From positions 1 through 9,698 of the forward strand of contig JAEEXW010000084.1 in the NCBI GenBank assembly GCA_016287995.1: DNA of 9,698 bases, in the 5' to 3' direction. Each line of letters starts with the position of its first letter. Positions within the stretch are counted from its first letter, which is position 1. This DNA is from Bacteroidales bacterium (GTDB taxonomy: Bacteria > Bacteroidota > Bacteroidia > Bacteroidales > UBA3824). The notes beneath the pieces are model-generated. The model searched no databases, had not been told where the DNA came from, and was given only the letters and a program-made list of their open reading frames with translations. A program made the translations under genes and the position numbers. Below, one piece after another: positions 1-7,993 of the stretch.

Positions 1-79
1 GAAAAAGCCGCATACCGATTATCTCCTCCAAATCGTGGAAGATGAACAGCATAGGAAGGGCAAAGGCAAATGTACTCAT
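1..79 (-). CDS. HXXEE domain-containing protein, N-terminal fragment (runs off left edge)
   Basis: The minus strand has an ATG at 79-77 followed by 26 complete codons to the window edge with no stop. The peptide begins MSTFAFALPMLFIFHDLEE. It is a hydrophobic N-terminal stretch leading into H15-D-L-E18-E19, which is the H-x-x-E-E signature that names the HXXEE family of small multi-pass membrane proteins of unknown function. In this family the motif sits near the N-terminus in or next to the first membrane segment, as it does here. The start lies 15 bases after the stop of the upstream lipoprotein gene, in the same frame and on the same strand, so co-transcription is likely. An in-frame stop (the lipoprotein gene's own TAA) lies five codons before this ATG, which limits the start. 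The rest of the gene is outside the window, so the family call rests on the motif and its context only. Confidence 0.68.
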   Translation of the reverse strand, partial: MSTFAFALPMLFIFHDLEEIIGMRLF

Positions 80-94
80 CTCAAAATGCCGTAT

Positions 95-1222
95 TTATTC
101 ATTTAAAAACCTCTCATTGTTCCAACTATATAAAATTGATTTGTCATCTTTTTTGAGTATAAAACTATCATTGTAAATATTGGAAATATAGGCATTTTTC
201 AAGAAGTCTTGTGGAAAATAATCATCGTGCGGAGTAAGATTTGTGTTGTCAAAATCATAAACCGTGAGATTATTTTGTGGACCATCTAACGATTGCCAAT
301 AGTCAAGAATAATCCAATTTCCATTTTTGAGCCAATAACATGCTACTGTTTCTTCAAAACCTTCCGCTTCGGCTTCGGGATTGAATACTGCAATGGTAAT
401 GCTTTTTTCTTGGATATGTTTGCGGTTTTCGGCTATCATTTCTTCTGACGGCTTTTCGTCTTCCGACAACATTCCAAACGGGTCGTAACTTTTTAGCAAA
501 ATATTCCAAACTTGCATTGCAACGCCAGTACCGTCAAAAGCGTACTCGCCATCTTCTTCCAAATCAGAAAGGTCGGGTTCTTCGCGGTTGATGTATTGAA
601 GTTCTTCGTTGTATTTTTCGTCGGAGGGGTAATCTTTGGTGATTTTACGTTTAAGGTTGTCCCAAGAGTTGAAGTTTTTGGGATAGAGCCATGCTCCGTC
701 GCTAAAATATAGTGAAATCGGACGTTTTTTAGGGTCTTCGTTGCGAGCAATACATGCCTCCTCGTATTCTGCCACGATGTAGAATCCAGAGGTAATCGGT
801 TGATTATCTTTGATTGAGTACATCCAATAATAGCCGTCAGGATTGGCCTCTTCTGACGACGATTCTAAGTCGATTTTGCAGACTGTTTCGTTTTTACCGT
901 CAGAAATTTTTATTTGGTCGCCTTTGATAACAATTCGTTTGGCGGTTTTTACAACTTCGGGTACTTTTACATCTTTCAGATATTCAACTTCTTGATATTT
1001 CAAATCCTCGAACACCAATTCAGGTATTGCGTATTTGCCGGTATATTCGATGTCGGTAATTTCTGCTGGAGTTTCCGTTGGTTTTTCGGTTGTAGAGACA
1101 CGATTAATTGCGTCCTTACCATTGGTGGTGTCGGTAGTCGTGCCGCTGTTCTGAGTCTGATGTCCGCCTCCGCACGATGTCAACAGCGCAAGGGCGGGGA
1201 TGATTAGGAGTTGTTTTTTCAT
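95..1222 (-). CDS. Lipoprotein of unknown function
   Basis: This is a 375-residue protein with a lipoprotein signal peptide: KK at 2-3, a hydrophobic core at 5-14, and a lipobox ending LTS-C17. The residues after the cysteine are GGGHQ, without the acidic run that marks surface-exported Bacteroidota lipoproteins, so a periplasm-facing location is possible. A Thr/Asn/Glu-rich linker (about 18-53) is followed by an acidic, aromatic-rich domain with no family motif I recognise. Two short stretches resemble each other: YFSDGAWLYP in the middle, and YWLKNGNWII with the following DYW near the C-terminus. This hints at a duplicated beta-rich unit, which is inference. A consensus -7 promoter element lies 33 bases upstream. 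It is transcribed away from the susC operon and is probably in one unit with the HXXEE gene. That it is a real gene is well supported by the signal peptide, promoter and length; its function is not known. Confidence 0.85.
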   Translation of the reverse strand: MKKQLLIIPALALLTSCGGGHQTQNSGTTTDTTNGKDAINRVSTTEKPTETPAEITDIEYTGKYAIPELVFEDLKYQEVEYLKDVKVPEVVKTAKRIVIKGDQIKISDGKNETVCKIDLESSSEEANPDGYYWMYSIKDNQPITSGFYIVAEYEEACIARNEDPKKRPISLYFSDGAWLYPKNFNSWDNLKRKITKDYPSDEKYNEELQYINREEPDLSDLEEDGEYAFDGTGVAMQVWNILLKSYDPFGMLSEDEKPSEEMIAENRKHIQEKSITIAVFNPEAEAEGFEETVACYWLKNGNWIILDYWQSLDGPQNNLTVYDFDNTNLTPHDDYFPQDFLKNAYISNIYNDSFILKKDDKSILYSWNNERFLNE

Positions 1223-1254
1223 ATTGCTAATGGTTTATAATGATTTTATGTTTG

Positions 1255-1262
1255 CAAAAATA
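1255..1262 (-). promoter_or_regulatory. Bacteroidetes-type -7 promoter element for the minus-strand lipoprotein gene
   Basis: Read on the minus strand this is TATTTTTG, an exact match to the TAnnTTTG -7 element of the primary sigma factor in Bacteroidetes. It ends 32 bases before the ATG at 1222, which would give a leader of about 25 bases. I found no TTTG/TTG at the usual 19-21 base spacing upstream, so the -33 element is absent or degenerate. Confidence 0.5.
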
Positions 1263-1460
1263 AGAAAAATAATTGATTGTATAATAATTTAGATGTTGCA
1301 AAACGCTAATCATAGACGTTTATTTTTTACTTCCATTTTTCGTTCATTCCTTTCAAAAATGTTTCATTGTAACAAAATTTATACGTTTTGCTCGTTTTTT
1401 TATAGTTCATCTCCCATTGGTAGCGTAATTTAGCCGCAAATTAATTATTAAAATTTTTTT

Positions 1461-1481
1461 AACTTTTAACTTTTAAATAAA
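1461..1481 (+). repeat. Short heptamer repeat in the susC leader
   Basis: Three consecutive 7-base units, AACTTTT, AACTTTT and AAATAAA, end one base before the susC ATG. They are preceded by other A/T runs (AATTATT at 1443-1449). The 7-base period is the same as in the arrays after each operon gene, but the unit sequence differs. There is no Shine-Dalgarno sequence, so this AT-rich leader is probably what the ribosome meets upstream of the start. Confidence 0.5.
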
Positions 1482-1482
1482 A

Positions 1483-4400
1483 ATGAAAAGACTTATTAAT
1501 TTATTGACGTGTTTGCTGCTCGTTATGATAAGTCAGGAAGTTTTTGCTCAAAGCACGATTTCCGGAACTATCACCGACGATGCTGGTAACCCGATTATCG
1601 GAGCATCAATCGTCGAAAAGGGAACTACCAATGGTACTATTACCGACCTTGACGGTAATTTTCAACTTTCAGTTGTGCAAGGCACTCCGCTCACTATATC
1701 TTATATAGGATACGAGACAGTGGAGGTTGTCGCTGTTGACAATCTGAAAATCATTCTTAAAGAAGATCTCGCCGAAATTGACGAGATTGTTGTAACAGGT
1801 TATTCGGTGCAGAAAAAATCCGACCTTACCGGTTCTGTTTCCGTTGTTAAAACCGAAGACATCAAAAACTCTTCCGATACCGACCCGATGAGAGCATTAC
1901 AAGGTAAAGTTGCCGGTATGACTATCACCTCTGACGGTTCGCCGATGGGTGCCGGAACTATCAGAATCCGTGGTGTCGGTTCGTTCAACTCGTCGCAAGA
2001 CCCGCTTTTTGTAATCGACGGCGTGCCGACTACAACAAACCTTAATCACACTCTCAACGCTCAGGACATCGAGAGTATGCAGGTTTTGAAAGATGCTGCC
2101 TCGGCCTCTATCTACGGTAGCCGCGCTGCTAACGGCGTTATTATCATCACTACAAAAAAAGGTAAAAAGTCAGACCATCCAAAAATCGACTTTTCTGCTA
2201 ACCTCACTGCTCAGTTTTACAACAAGCAGAATATGATGAAACTCTCTAACTCAAAGGAATACGCAACAGCAATGGCTCAGGCGGCTTTGAACGACGGTCT
2301 TGACCCCGTTAAATATGCTGAAAATTACGGTCTTAATTTAAATGCCGCTAACGGTATGAAAATTTCCGCTTTCAACAATGCTACAATGCAAACCGAAAAC
2401 TACACTGTTGACGGTCTTTACGACGGCTACATGAACGCAAAAAAAACTATGAAATTCTCCGATACCGATTGGTTGAAAGAAATTTCACGAACAGGTTTCA
2501 CTCAAAATTATGACCTTTCGGTTTCAAATGCTAACGATAATTATTCGGCACTCTTTTCTGTCGGTTACAAAAACAACAAAGGTATTTTGAAATATACCGA
2601 TTTTTCAAATATTTCCGCAAGACTTAACACGTCTTACAATTTTGGAAAATATGTAACGGTAGGTGAAAATTTCACTTTGACTCACACTTCTCAATGCGGA
2701 CTTTCTCCAATGGAAAACGCTTTGAAAATGTCTCCGACCTTGCCCGTTTATGAAGAAGACGGCGAAACATTCTCTGGACCTGTCGGCGGTATGAGCGACC
2801 GTCAAAATCCTATGCGCGAACTCTATATGAACAAAGACAACGACCTTAAAATTATGCGTATTTTCGGTAACGGCTATATCGACATCAAACCGATTAAAGG
2901 TCTTTTGATTCGTTCTAATTTTGGTCTTGACTACGATTACGGTTTTATTCACTCTGTTAATCATACTTTCCATTCTGACGTTGTTAACAACAGCACTCCA
3001 AGCACAACTGTAAGCGGTGCTGACAATACTCAATGGACACTTTCCAACACTGCTAATTACAATTTCGATGTTGCTGAAAAACATAATTTCAACGTTCTTG
3101 TCGGTATGGAACTTTTCAAACAACGCCGCAACGATTTTGCTGCATACGCAGAGATGTTTGACGTAGAAAACTACGAATATATGTGGCCTAACGCTGCAAC
3201 CGGCACAACTCGCGGTACAGGTATTTCTGACGCTTACAATCTTGCTTCTTTCTTCGGAAAATTGGATTACAATTTCGATAATCTCGTTCTTGCATCTTTT
3301 ACGATTCGTAGGGACGGTTCTTCAAGATTCGGTTCTAACAACCGTTACGGTGTTTTTCCCGCTGCAACACTCGGTTATCGTTTGTCGAGACATTTTGACG
3401 TTGCATGGTTGAACGACCTTAAACTTCGTGCTTCTTGGGGTAAAACTGGTAATCAAGCCATCTCAAATACAGCACGTTACGGCCTTTACGTTGCCGATTA
3501 CGGTTCCGACAGAAATATGTCGGCGGCTTACGACTTGTTGCTTCAAGGCTCTGGAATTTTCCCCTCAGGTTTCCGTGCCGTTCAGACCGAAAATCCTAAC
3601 CTTAAATGGGAAACTACAATTCAATACAACGCCGGTCTTGACTTCTCTTTGTTCAACGGTGATGTTTACGGAACTTACGATATTTACATCAAGAAAGTTG
3701 AAGATATGTTGATTAACCCCGCTTATCTTGGTGCTATGGGTGAAGGCGGTGCTGCTTGGCTCAACGGTCCTAATCTCGAAAACCGTGGTATGGAACTCAC
3801 TGTTGGCTACCGTCATAACTATAAAAACGGATTTGGCTTTGACCTTAATTTCAACGCTGATTTCTATCGTAGCAAAGTAACTTACTTGCCCGAAACCACA
3901 ACTGGTTCATACGTTCATACAACAAGAGAAAACCTCGTTGAAAGCGAGCGTCCTTACGGTTCAAGAGTTGGCTATGTTGTTGACGGTCTGTATCAAACAC
4001 GTGAAGAAGTTTTATCTTCGGGACAAGAAAACGCACGTCTTGGCGGTCTTAAATATCGCGACATCGACGGCAACGGCGTTATCAACGGTGATGACCAAAC
4101 ATGGATTTTTAATCCCGTTCCCGATTTGGCTTGGGGCTTGAATGCCGTTTTAACTTACAAAGATTTCGATTTGACGATGTTTTTCCAAGGTTTGATTGGA
4201 GTTGATGTTTACAACGATCAAAAGTTCCAAACAGATTTTTATTCATTGACAGATGCCGGCAGCAACAAAGGTAACCGTATGCTTGATGGTTGGACACTTT
4301 CAAACACGGGCTCTGATATTCCGATGTTAACAACCAACAACACAGGCGATGAAGGTCGTGCTTCTACTTACTTTGTTGAACACGGTTCTTGGATGAAACT

Positions 4401-4599
4401 CAGAACGTTACAAATCGGTTATAATTTCCCGAAAAATATTTTGAATTATGCTAAAATTTCGAGCGCAAGGGTTTATCTTTCGGGCGACAACCTCTTTACA
4501 ATAAAGAGCAAATCGTTTACGGTTTCTGACCCTGAAACTCCTAACTGGGCATATCCGCACTATACTTCATTCTCATTTGGTTTGCAAGTAGGATTTTAG
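1483..4599 (+). CDS. SusC/RagA-family TonB-dependent outer-membrane transporter
   Basis: This 1038-residue protein imports oligosaccharides (or another bulky nutrient) across the outer membrane using TonB energy, with the SusD lipoprotein as its lid. It has a signal peptide (1-22, cleavage after VFA). A carboxypeptidase-regulatory-like beta domain follows (about 24-95; GTITDDAGNPIIGASI, then GTITDLDGNFQL). The TonB-box-like stretch DEIVVTGY is at 100-107. The plug domain (about 112-228) carries the SusC hallmarks IRIRGVGS (160-167), PLFVIDGVP (174-182) and VLKDAASASIYGSRAANGVI (201-220). The rest is a beta-barrel with a DIDGNGVINGDD calcium-loop-like motif at 860-871 and a C-terminal Phe. Length and domain order are normal for the family. 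There is no N-terminal STN domain, so direct signalling to an anti-sigma factor is not expected. The start ATGAAAAGA has the same first three codons as the next two genes. It is the first gene of a three-gene operon. The substrate is not deducible. Confidence 0.97.
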   Translation: MKRLINLLTCLLLVMISQEVFAQSTISGTITDDAGNPIIGASIVEKGTTNGTITDLDGNFQLSVVQGTPLTISYIGYETVEVVAVDNLKIILKEDLAEIDEIVVTGYSVQKKSDLTGSVSVVKTEDIKNSSDTDPMRALQGKVAGMTITSDGSPMGAGTIRIRGVGSFNSSQDPLFVIDGVPTTTNLNHTLNAQDIESMQVLKDAASASIYGSRAANGVIIITTKKGKKSDHPKIDFSANLTAQFYNKQNMMKLSNSKEYATAMAQAALNDGLDPVKYAENYGLNLNAANGMKISAFNNATMQTENYTVDGLYDGYMNAKKTMKFSDTDWLKEISRTGFTQNYDLSVSNANDNYSALFSVGYKNNKGILKYTDFSNISARLNTSYNFGKYVTVGENFTLTHTSQCGLSPMENALKMSPTLPVYEEDGETFSGPVGGMSDRQNPMRELYMNKDNDLKIMRIFGNGYIDIKPIKGLLIRSNFGLDYDYGFIHSVNHTFHSDVVNNSTPSTTVSGADNTQWTLSNTANYNFDVAEKHNFNVLVGMELFKQRRNDFAAYAEMFDVENYEYMWPNAATGTTRGTGISDAYNLASFFGKLDYNFDNLVLASFTIRRDGSSRFGSNNRYGVFPAATLGYRLSRHFDVAWLNDLKLRASWGKTGNQAISNTARYGLYVADYGSDRNMSAAYDLLLQGSGIFPSGFRAVQTENPNLKWETTIQYNAGLDFSLFNGDVYGTYDIYIKKVEDMLINPAYLGAMGEGGAAWLNGPNLENRGMELTVGYRHNYKNGFGFDLNFNADFYRSKVTYLPETTTGSYVHTTRENLVESERPYGSRVGYVVDGLYQTREEVLSSGQENARLGGLKYRDIDGNGVINGDDQTWIFNPVPDLAWGLNAVLTYKDFDLTMFFQGLIGVDVYNDQKFQTDFYSLTDAGSNKGNRMLDGWTLSNTGSDIPMLTTNNTGDEGRASTYFVEHGSWMKLRTLQIGYNFPKNILNYAKISSARVYLSGDNLFTIKSKSFTVSDPETPNWAYPHYTSFSFGLQVGF

Positions 4600-4600
4600 G

Positions 4601-4663
4601 AATTGACAATTCATAATTGACAATTGATAATTAAAAATTGAAAATTCACAATTCATAATTATT
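4601..4663 (+). repeat. Nine-unit AATTNNN heptamer array between susC and susD
   Basis: The array starts two bases after the susC stop (4597-4599) and consists of nine perfect 7-base units, each AATT plus three variable bases: gac, cat, gac, gat, aaa, gaa, cac, cat, att. The total is exactly 63 bases, and a 6-base spacer (acaaac) then leads to the susD ATG. The constant AATT is self-complementary, and units with CAATTG can pair with each other, so local RNA hairpins are possible. The repeat fills almost the whole intercistronic gap. Confidence 0.9.
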
Positions 4664-4669
4664 ACAAAC

Positions 4670-6403
4670 ATGAAAAGATTTTTAAACATCATATTGGCTT
4701 CGGCAGCGTTGCTTGCAAATTCCGGCTGCGAAGATTTTATTGAGGTAAAACCGGAAGGTGTTATCAGCGAGGAACTTGCAATGGAAAATCCCGAACAGAT
4801 GACCACCGCCGCATACGCAATGCTTGGCGATACTTGGTACAACTATCCTTTCAACCTTTGGGTTTATGGCGATGTTGCCTCCGACGACGCTTTGAAAGGC
4901 GGTTCTGGTACAACTGATACTGGTTATCATCCGATGGAAATTTGGAGTACAATGACTTCTACTCCGGGCGAGTTCGACGAACTTTGGTTTAATCTCTACC
5001 GTGCTGTTAGCCGTTGCAACCGTGCTTTGGTTGCCCTTGAAGACAACGGAAAAGAAACTCTTGGTGAAGAAACCACCGCAATTCGTATCGGTGAAGTAAA
5101 ATTCTTACGTGCGCATTTTTATTTTAAACTTCTCATTATGTTTCACCAAATTCCGTGGATTGATGAGGAAGTTTATCGCAACAACCTTCACGAAAGCGTA
5201 AGAAACGACGAATTTTCTTTTGAAGAGTTGATGAAAAAAATCATTGCTGATTTTCAGACTGCATACGACGTACTTCCTGAAAAACAACAAGACGGAGGTC
5301 GTGTCAACAAAATCGCTGCTGCAAGTTATCTTGCAAAATGCTATCTTACAATCGCTTGGGGCGATGGTTATGAGGCTACTACCGGCGAAGGTTTCATCAA
5401 TCAGGAATACATGAAAAAAGTTGTTGAATATACCGAAGTTGTTAAAAATTCTCAGTATGGGTATTTGGAAGATTTTGGCGACATTTTCTTGCCTGAATAC
5501 AAAAATTCAAAAGAGAGCGTTTTTGCGGTTCAATGTTCTGATTACAAAGATGATAATACAAAATTTGGTCGTGCCAACTGGAACAATCTTCTCAACGGTT
5601 GTTGGGGTATTTGGTCGTGCGGTTGGGATTTTCACAAACCAACACAAAACCTTGTAAACGCTTTCAAGACCAAAAACGGACTTCCGATGTTAGATGATTT
5701 CAACAACGAAAATACGTATCCTATCAACGGTGTACCGTCAACTCAGAAATACGACCCGCGTTTGTTCCATACTGTCGGAATGCCTTCATTCCCATACAAA
5801 TACGAAAAAGAATACACTATGACAAAGGATAACAGCCGTACTCCGGGTACTTACGGTTATTATGCTTCGTTAAAAGAAGTTCCACAACGTTCAAAGGGAG
5901 AGACTTTCAACAATCCGTGGCAGGCTTTTGCGATGAACGATTATGTTTTCCGTTATACCGACGTAATGCTTATGCGTGCTGAGGCTTTAATCGAAACAAA
6001 TCAACTTTCAGAAGCAAAAACTATCATCAACGACATCCGTCAGCGTGCTAAAAATTCAATTAACAAACACATTGAATACGCTAAGGATTATTGCGACATC
6101 GAACTATATCCCGATAGTTATTTTGCTGACAAAGTTTCTGCTCGCAAATGCCTCCGCTTTGAACGCCGTCTTGAACTTGCGATGGAAAATCAGCGTTACT
6201 TCGACCTCCGTCGTTGGGGAATAGCCTCAGAGACCCTCAACAAGTTCTTTGAAACCGAACAAAACGACGTTTATGAAGGTCAGAAATACGCTCAATATTA
6301 CAAAGATGCGCATTTTACACCGGGCAAAAACGAGTTTTATCCCGTTCCTTACAATCAACTTTACTACGTTCCGGGTCTCTACACTCAGAACAAAGGATAT
6401 TAG
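4670..6403 (+). CDS. SusD/RagB-family nutrient-binding outer-membrane lipoprotein
   Basis: This 577-residue surface lipoprotein binds the glycan and closes over the SusC channel. The signal peptide ends in the lipobox NSG-C20. The next residues, E21 and D22, are acidic, consistent with export to the cell surface in Bacteroidota. The N-terminal family pattern is present: CEDFIEVKPEGVISEE at 20-35, then YGDVASDDALKGG at 66-78. The C-terminal SusD pattern includes RYTDVMLMRAEAL (428-440), NDIRQRA, ERRLELAMENQRYFDLRRWG (498-517) and the terminal PGLYTQNKGY. Length is within the usual 500-650 range and there are no frame breaks. It follows susC after a 70-base gap filled by the heptamer array, on the same strand, with no terminator between them. 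The substrate specificity cannot be read from the sequence. Confidence 0.97.
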   Translation: MKRFLNIILASAALLANSGCEDFIEVKPEGVISEELAMENPEQMTTAAYAMLGDTWYNYPFNLWVYGDVASDDALKGGSGTTDTGYHPMEIWSTMTSTPGEFDELWFNLYRAVSRCNRALVALEDNGKETLGEETTAIRIGEVKFLRAHFYFKLLIMFHQIPWIDEEVYRNNLHESVRNDEFSFEELMKKIIADFQTAYDVLPEKQQDGGRVNKIAAASYLAKCYLTIAWGDGYEATTGEGFINQEYMKKVVEYTEVVKNSQYGYLEDFGDIFLPEYKNSKESVFAVQCSDYKDDNTKFGRANWNNLLNGCWGIWSCGWDFHKPTQNLVNAFKTKNGLPMLDDFNNENTYPINGVPSTQKYDPRLFHTVGMPSFPYKYEKEYTMTKDNSRTPGTYGYYASLKEVPQRSKGETFNNPWQAFAMNDYVFRYTDVMLMRAEALIETNQLSEAKTIINDIRQRAKNSINKHIEYAKDYCDIELYPDSYFADKVSARKCLRFERRLELAMENQRYFDLRRWGIASETLNKFFETEQNDVYEGQKYAQYYKDAHFTPGKNEFYPVPYNQLYYVPGLYTQNKGY

Positions 6404-6404
6404 A

Positions 6405-6460
6405 AATTGACAATTCACAATTGACAATTGACAATTGAAAAATTAAAATTCGTAATTAAA
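6405..6460 (+). repeat. Eight-unit AATTNNN heptamer array between susD and the third operon gene
   Basis: The array begins two bases after the susD stop (6401-6403) and runs directly into the ATG at 6461. Its eight AATT units carry the tails gac, cac, gac, gac, gaaa, aa, cgt and aaa. One 8-base unit and one 6-base unit compensate each other, so the total is exactly 56 bases, or 8 x 7. It resembles the susC-susD array but differs in unit order, so it is not a simple copy. A TTG codon inside it (6428) extends the reading frame of the next gene but is not its likely start. Confidence 0.9.
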
Positions 6461-7960
6461 ATGAAAAGATTAATATACACGATAGCAGCACTTTCCCTGT
6501 TTGCTGCGCCATCTTGTCAAGACAGGGATTTGGAAGGCGGAGAGATGATTTTGACTTCGCCCTCAGCCGAAACAATTAGCGGTTCGCTTCAAGGAGATGA
6601 CTATGTTGTTACATGGAACAATCCGTCAGGAATGAAAATGATGGTAACATATTATGCTGACGGCACACTTTCAGGCAGCGAAGTGGTTGATGGTAATACT
6701 TTTACACTCAAAAATGTACCGACAAATGTTAACTACGAGTTTGTTTTCAAACTGACAGACGGAAACAATATTTCGTCAGGAGTTGTAAAAACGTTTTTGC
6801 GCGAGGGTGCATCGTCGGTTGCGGGCATTTCGATGTCGCAGGTAGAAAAAGACGGAGGATACGATGCTTATGTTGAATGGAAAAAAGCGGAAGATGCTGA
6901 CAAGGTTTTCTTAACGGCAACTAACGGCGAAAAAACAATTAGCGAGACATTCAATAGTTCTACAACGAATTATACGATACCTGATGTTGTATCGGGGGAG
7001 GTTTGGAATGTTACTTTTGTTGCTGAAAATTCAAAAGGCAAATCGCCTTCTGTTTCGTCATCTCTGAAAATTGGAAAAACTGCAATCGGCTTTTTGAGCG
7101 TTTATGCTAATGCTGACGAACTTATATCAAACGGCGATGACGATGAGGCCTCTGCATGGCTTTGGCTTCACGAGACCTATCCGACGGCTCAGTTTGTAAG
7201 TTTCAATGATGTGAAATCTGCTGATGACATCAACAATTTCCGTGTTCTTTTCTGGATTAGAGATTTGGAAGGGGTAGGAGAGACCGACGTTTGGACAATG
7301 CCCGCCAACGTAGAGGCAGCAACACCCGTCATTAAAGATTGGTACAAAGAAGGCGGAAGTTTGCTATTGTGGTCGCACGCAACGGTTTACGCTGCACATC
7401 TTGGACGTGTAAGTCTTGACGATCTCAAAAATAACGACCATGCTTTTGGAATGGGCGAAGGCGGTATCAACAACGACGTTTGGAAAATGGCTGTTGCCCT
7501 TAATCCGGGTTCAAAATTCACCAAAGACCATTCTTCGCACCCGATTTACAAAGGTCTTGAAGTAGAGGCAACCGACCGCACAAAACTTATCGCTTTCAAA
7601 GGTCCGGGTTGGACAGAAGACCATAACTGCTTGTATTTCAATATTCCGTCGTTGCTCACCGGCAAAGGCAATCAAGATGAGGATTGCTATACGGCTCTAA
7701 CGCAAGTTTACGGAATTTATCCGCTTGGTACTTGGGACAGTCAGATAGATTGGGTAAGTCAGATGAACGTTTGGGAGGCTCAGCAAGGCAACACCGATTT
7801 CAAAGGCACGCTTCTCTGCATTGGCAACGGTGGCTGTGAGTTCTCGATGAAAAACACCGACGGCACTCCCGACAAATCCGCCCACCCAAAAAACAATATC
7901 TATCAAGACAACGTCTTCACATTAGCAAAGAACTCGTTGGAATACTTGAAAACGAGATAA
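6461..7960 (+). CDS. SusE-position DUF4960-type lipoprotein, probable surface glycan-binding protein
   Basis: This is a 499-residue lipoprotein. I place the start at the ATG at 6461 because it gives MKRLIYTIAALSLFAAPSC, a clean signal peptide with lipobox APS-C19. The in-frame TTG at 6428 would put 11 charged residues encoded by repeat DNA in front. After Cys19 come QDRDLE residues. Two beta-sandwich (FN3-like) segments follow, at about 30-113 and 116-204; the first is marked by VTWNNPSG and the second by YVEWKKAEDADKV. The C-terminal domain (about 208-497) resembles DUF4960, with the pattern FRVLFWI...VIKDWYKEGGSLLLWSHAT...LGRV (260-316). This G-G-x-LLL-x-x-HA layout recalls ThuA/glutamine-amidotransferase-like folds, but no cysteine nucleophile is visible at the expected place, so binding is likelier than catalysis. 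It is the third gene of the operon, in the position where surface glycan-binding proteins usually sit. My recollection that DUF4960 proteins occur in fructan loci is unverified. Binding function is inference. Confidence 0.85.
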   Translation: MKRLIYTIAALSLFAAPSCQDRDLEGGEMILTSPSAETISGSLQGDDYVVTWNNPSGMKMMVTYYADGTLSGSEVVDGNTFTLKNVPTNVNYEFVFKLTDGNNISSGVVKTFLREGASSVAGISMSQVEKDGGYDAYVEWKKAEDADKVFLTATNGEKTISETFNSSTTNYTIPDVVSGEVWNVTFVAENSKGKSPSVSSSLKIGKTAIGFLSVYANADELISNGDDDEASAWLWLHETYPTAQFVSFNDVKSADDINNFRVLFWIRDLEGVGETDVWTMPANVEAATPVIKDWYKEGGSLLLWSHATVYAAHLGRVSLDDLKNNDHAFGMGEGGINNDVWKMAVALNPGSKFTKDHSSHPIYKGLEVEATDRTKLIAFKGPGWTEDHNCLYFNIPSLLTGKGNQDEDCYTALTQVYGIYPLGTWDSQIDWVSQMNVWEAQQGNTDFKGTLLCIGNGGCEFSMKNTDGTPDKSAHPKNNIYQDNVFTLAKNSLEYLKTR

Positions 7961-7988
7961 AGTTGAAAATTGAAAGTTGAAAATTGAA
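7961..7988 (+). repeat. Heptamer array directly after the third operon gene
   Basis: The array starts on the base after the TAA stop (7958-7960). Four perfect 7-base units alternate AGTTGAA, AATTGAA, AGTTGAA, AATTGAA, and a partial fifth unit (AGTTTAC) merges into the terminator stem. The period and the post-stop placement match the two upstream arrays, while the unit consensus (RRTTGAA-like) is different. Confidence 0.85.
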
Positions 7989-7993
7989 AGTTT

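Larger units (their letters stand above)
1223..1482. other. Divergent intergenic region between the lipoprotein gene and susC
   Basis: These 260 AT-rich bases contain the start signals of both transcription directions. On the minus side there is a clear TAnnTTTG element (1255-1262). On the plus side the best susC candidate is TACGTTTT followed by G at 1382-1390, one base off the consensus and without a convincing TTTG at the correct distance, so I regard the susC promoter as unresolved. The last 22 bases before the susC ATG carry 7-base repeats (separate entry). There is no recognisable riboswitch, small ORF or strong hairpin. Confidence 0.55.

Noticed and set aside
512..712. Plus-strand open frame inside the minus-strand lipoprotein gene
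   Set aside because: It overlaps a gene with signal peptide and promoter support and shows no motif; it is a composition shadow.
1382..1390. TACGTTTTG as the definite susC promoter -7 element
   Set aside because: It is one base off consensus and lacks a TTTG/TTG at 19-21 bases upstream, so it is mentioned only as a weak candidate.
2605..3123. 172-codon open frame on the minus strand inside susC
   Set aside because: The plus-strand susC barrel is continuous across it, and the antisense product has no family features or start signals.
4601..4663. CRISPR-like or mobile-element-end interpretation of the repeat array
   Set aside because: The units are only 7 bases with no unique spacers, there are no cas genes or transposase, and the array sits exactly in a gap between co-oriented genes.
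6428..6460. TTG start codon giving an 11-residue N-terminal extension of the DUF4960-type lipoprotein
   Set aside because: The extension is encoded by the heptamer array and would bury the lipoprotein signal peptide; the ATG at 6461 gives a proper signal peptide and the same start context as susC and susD.
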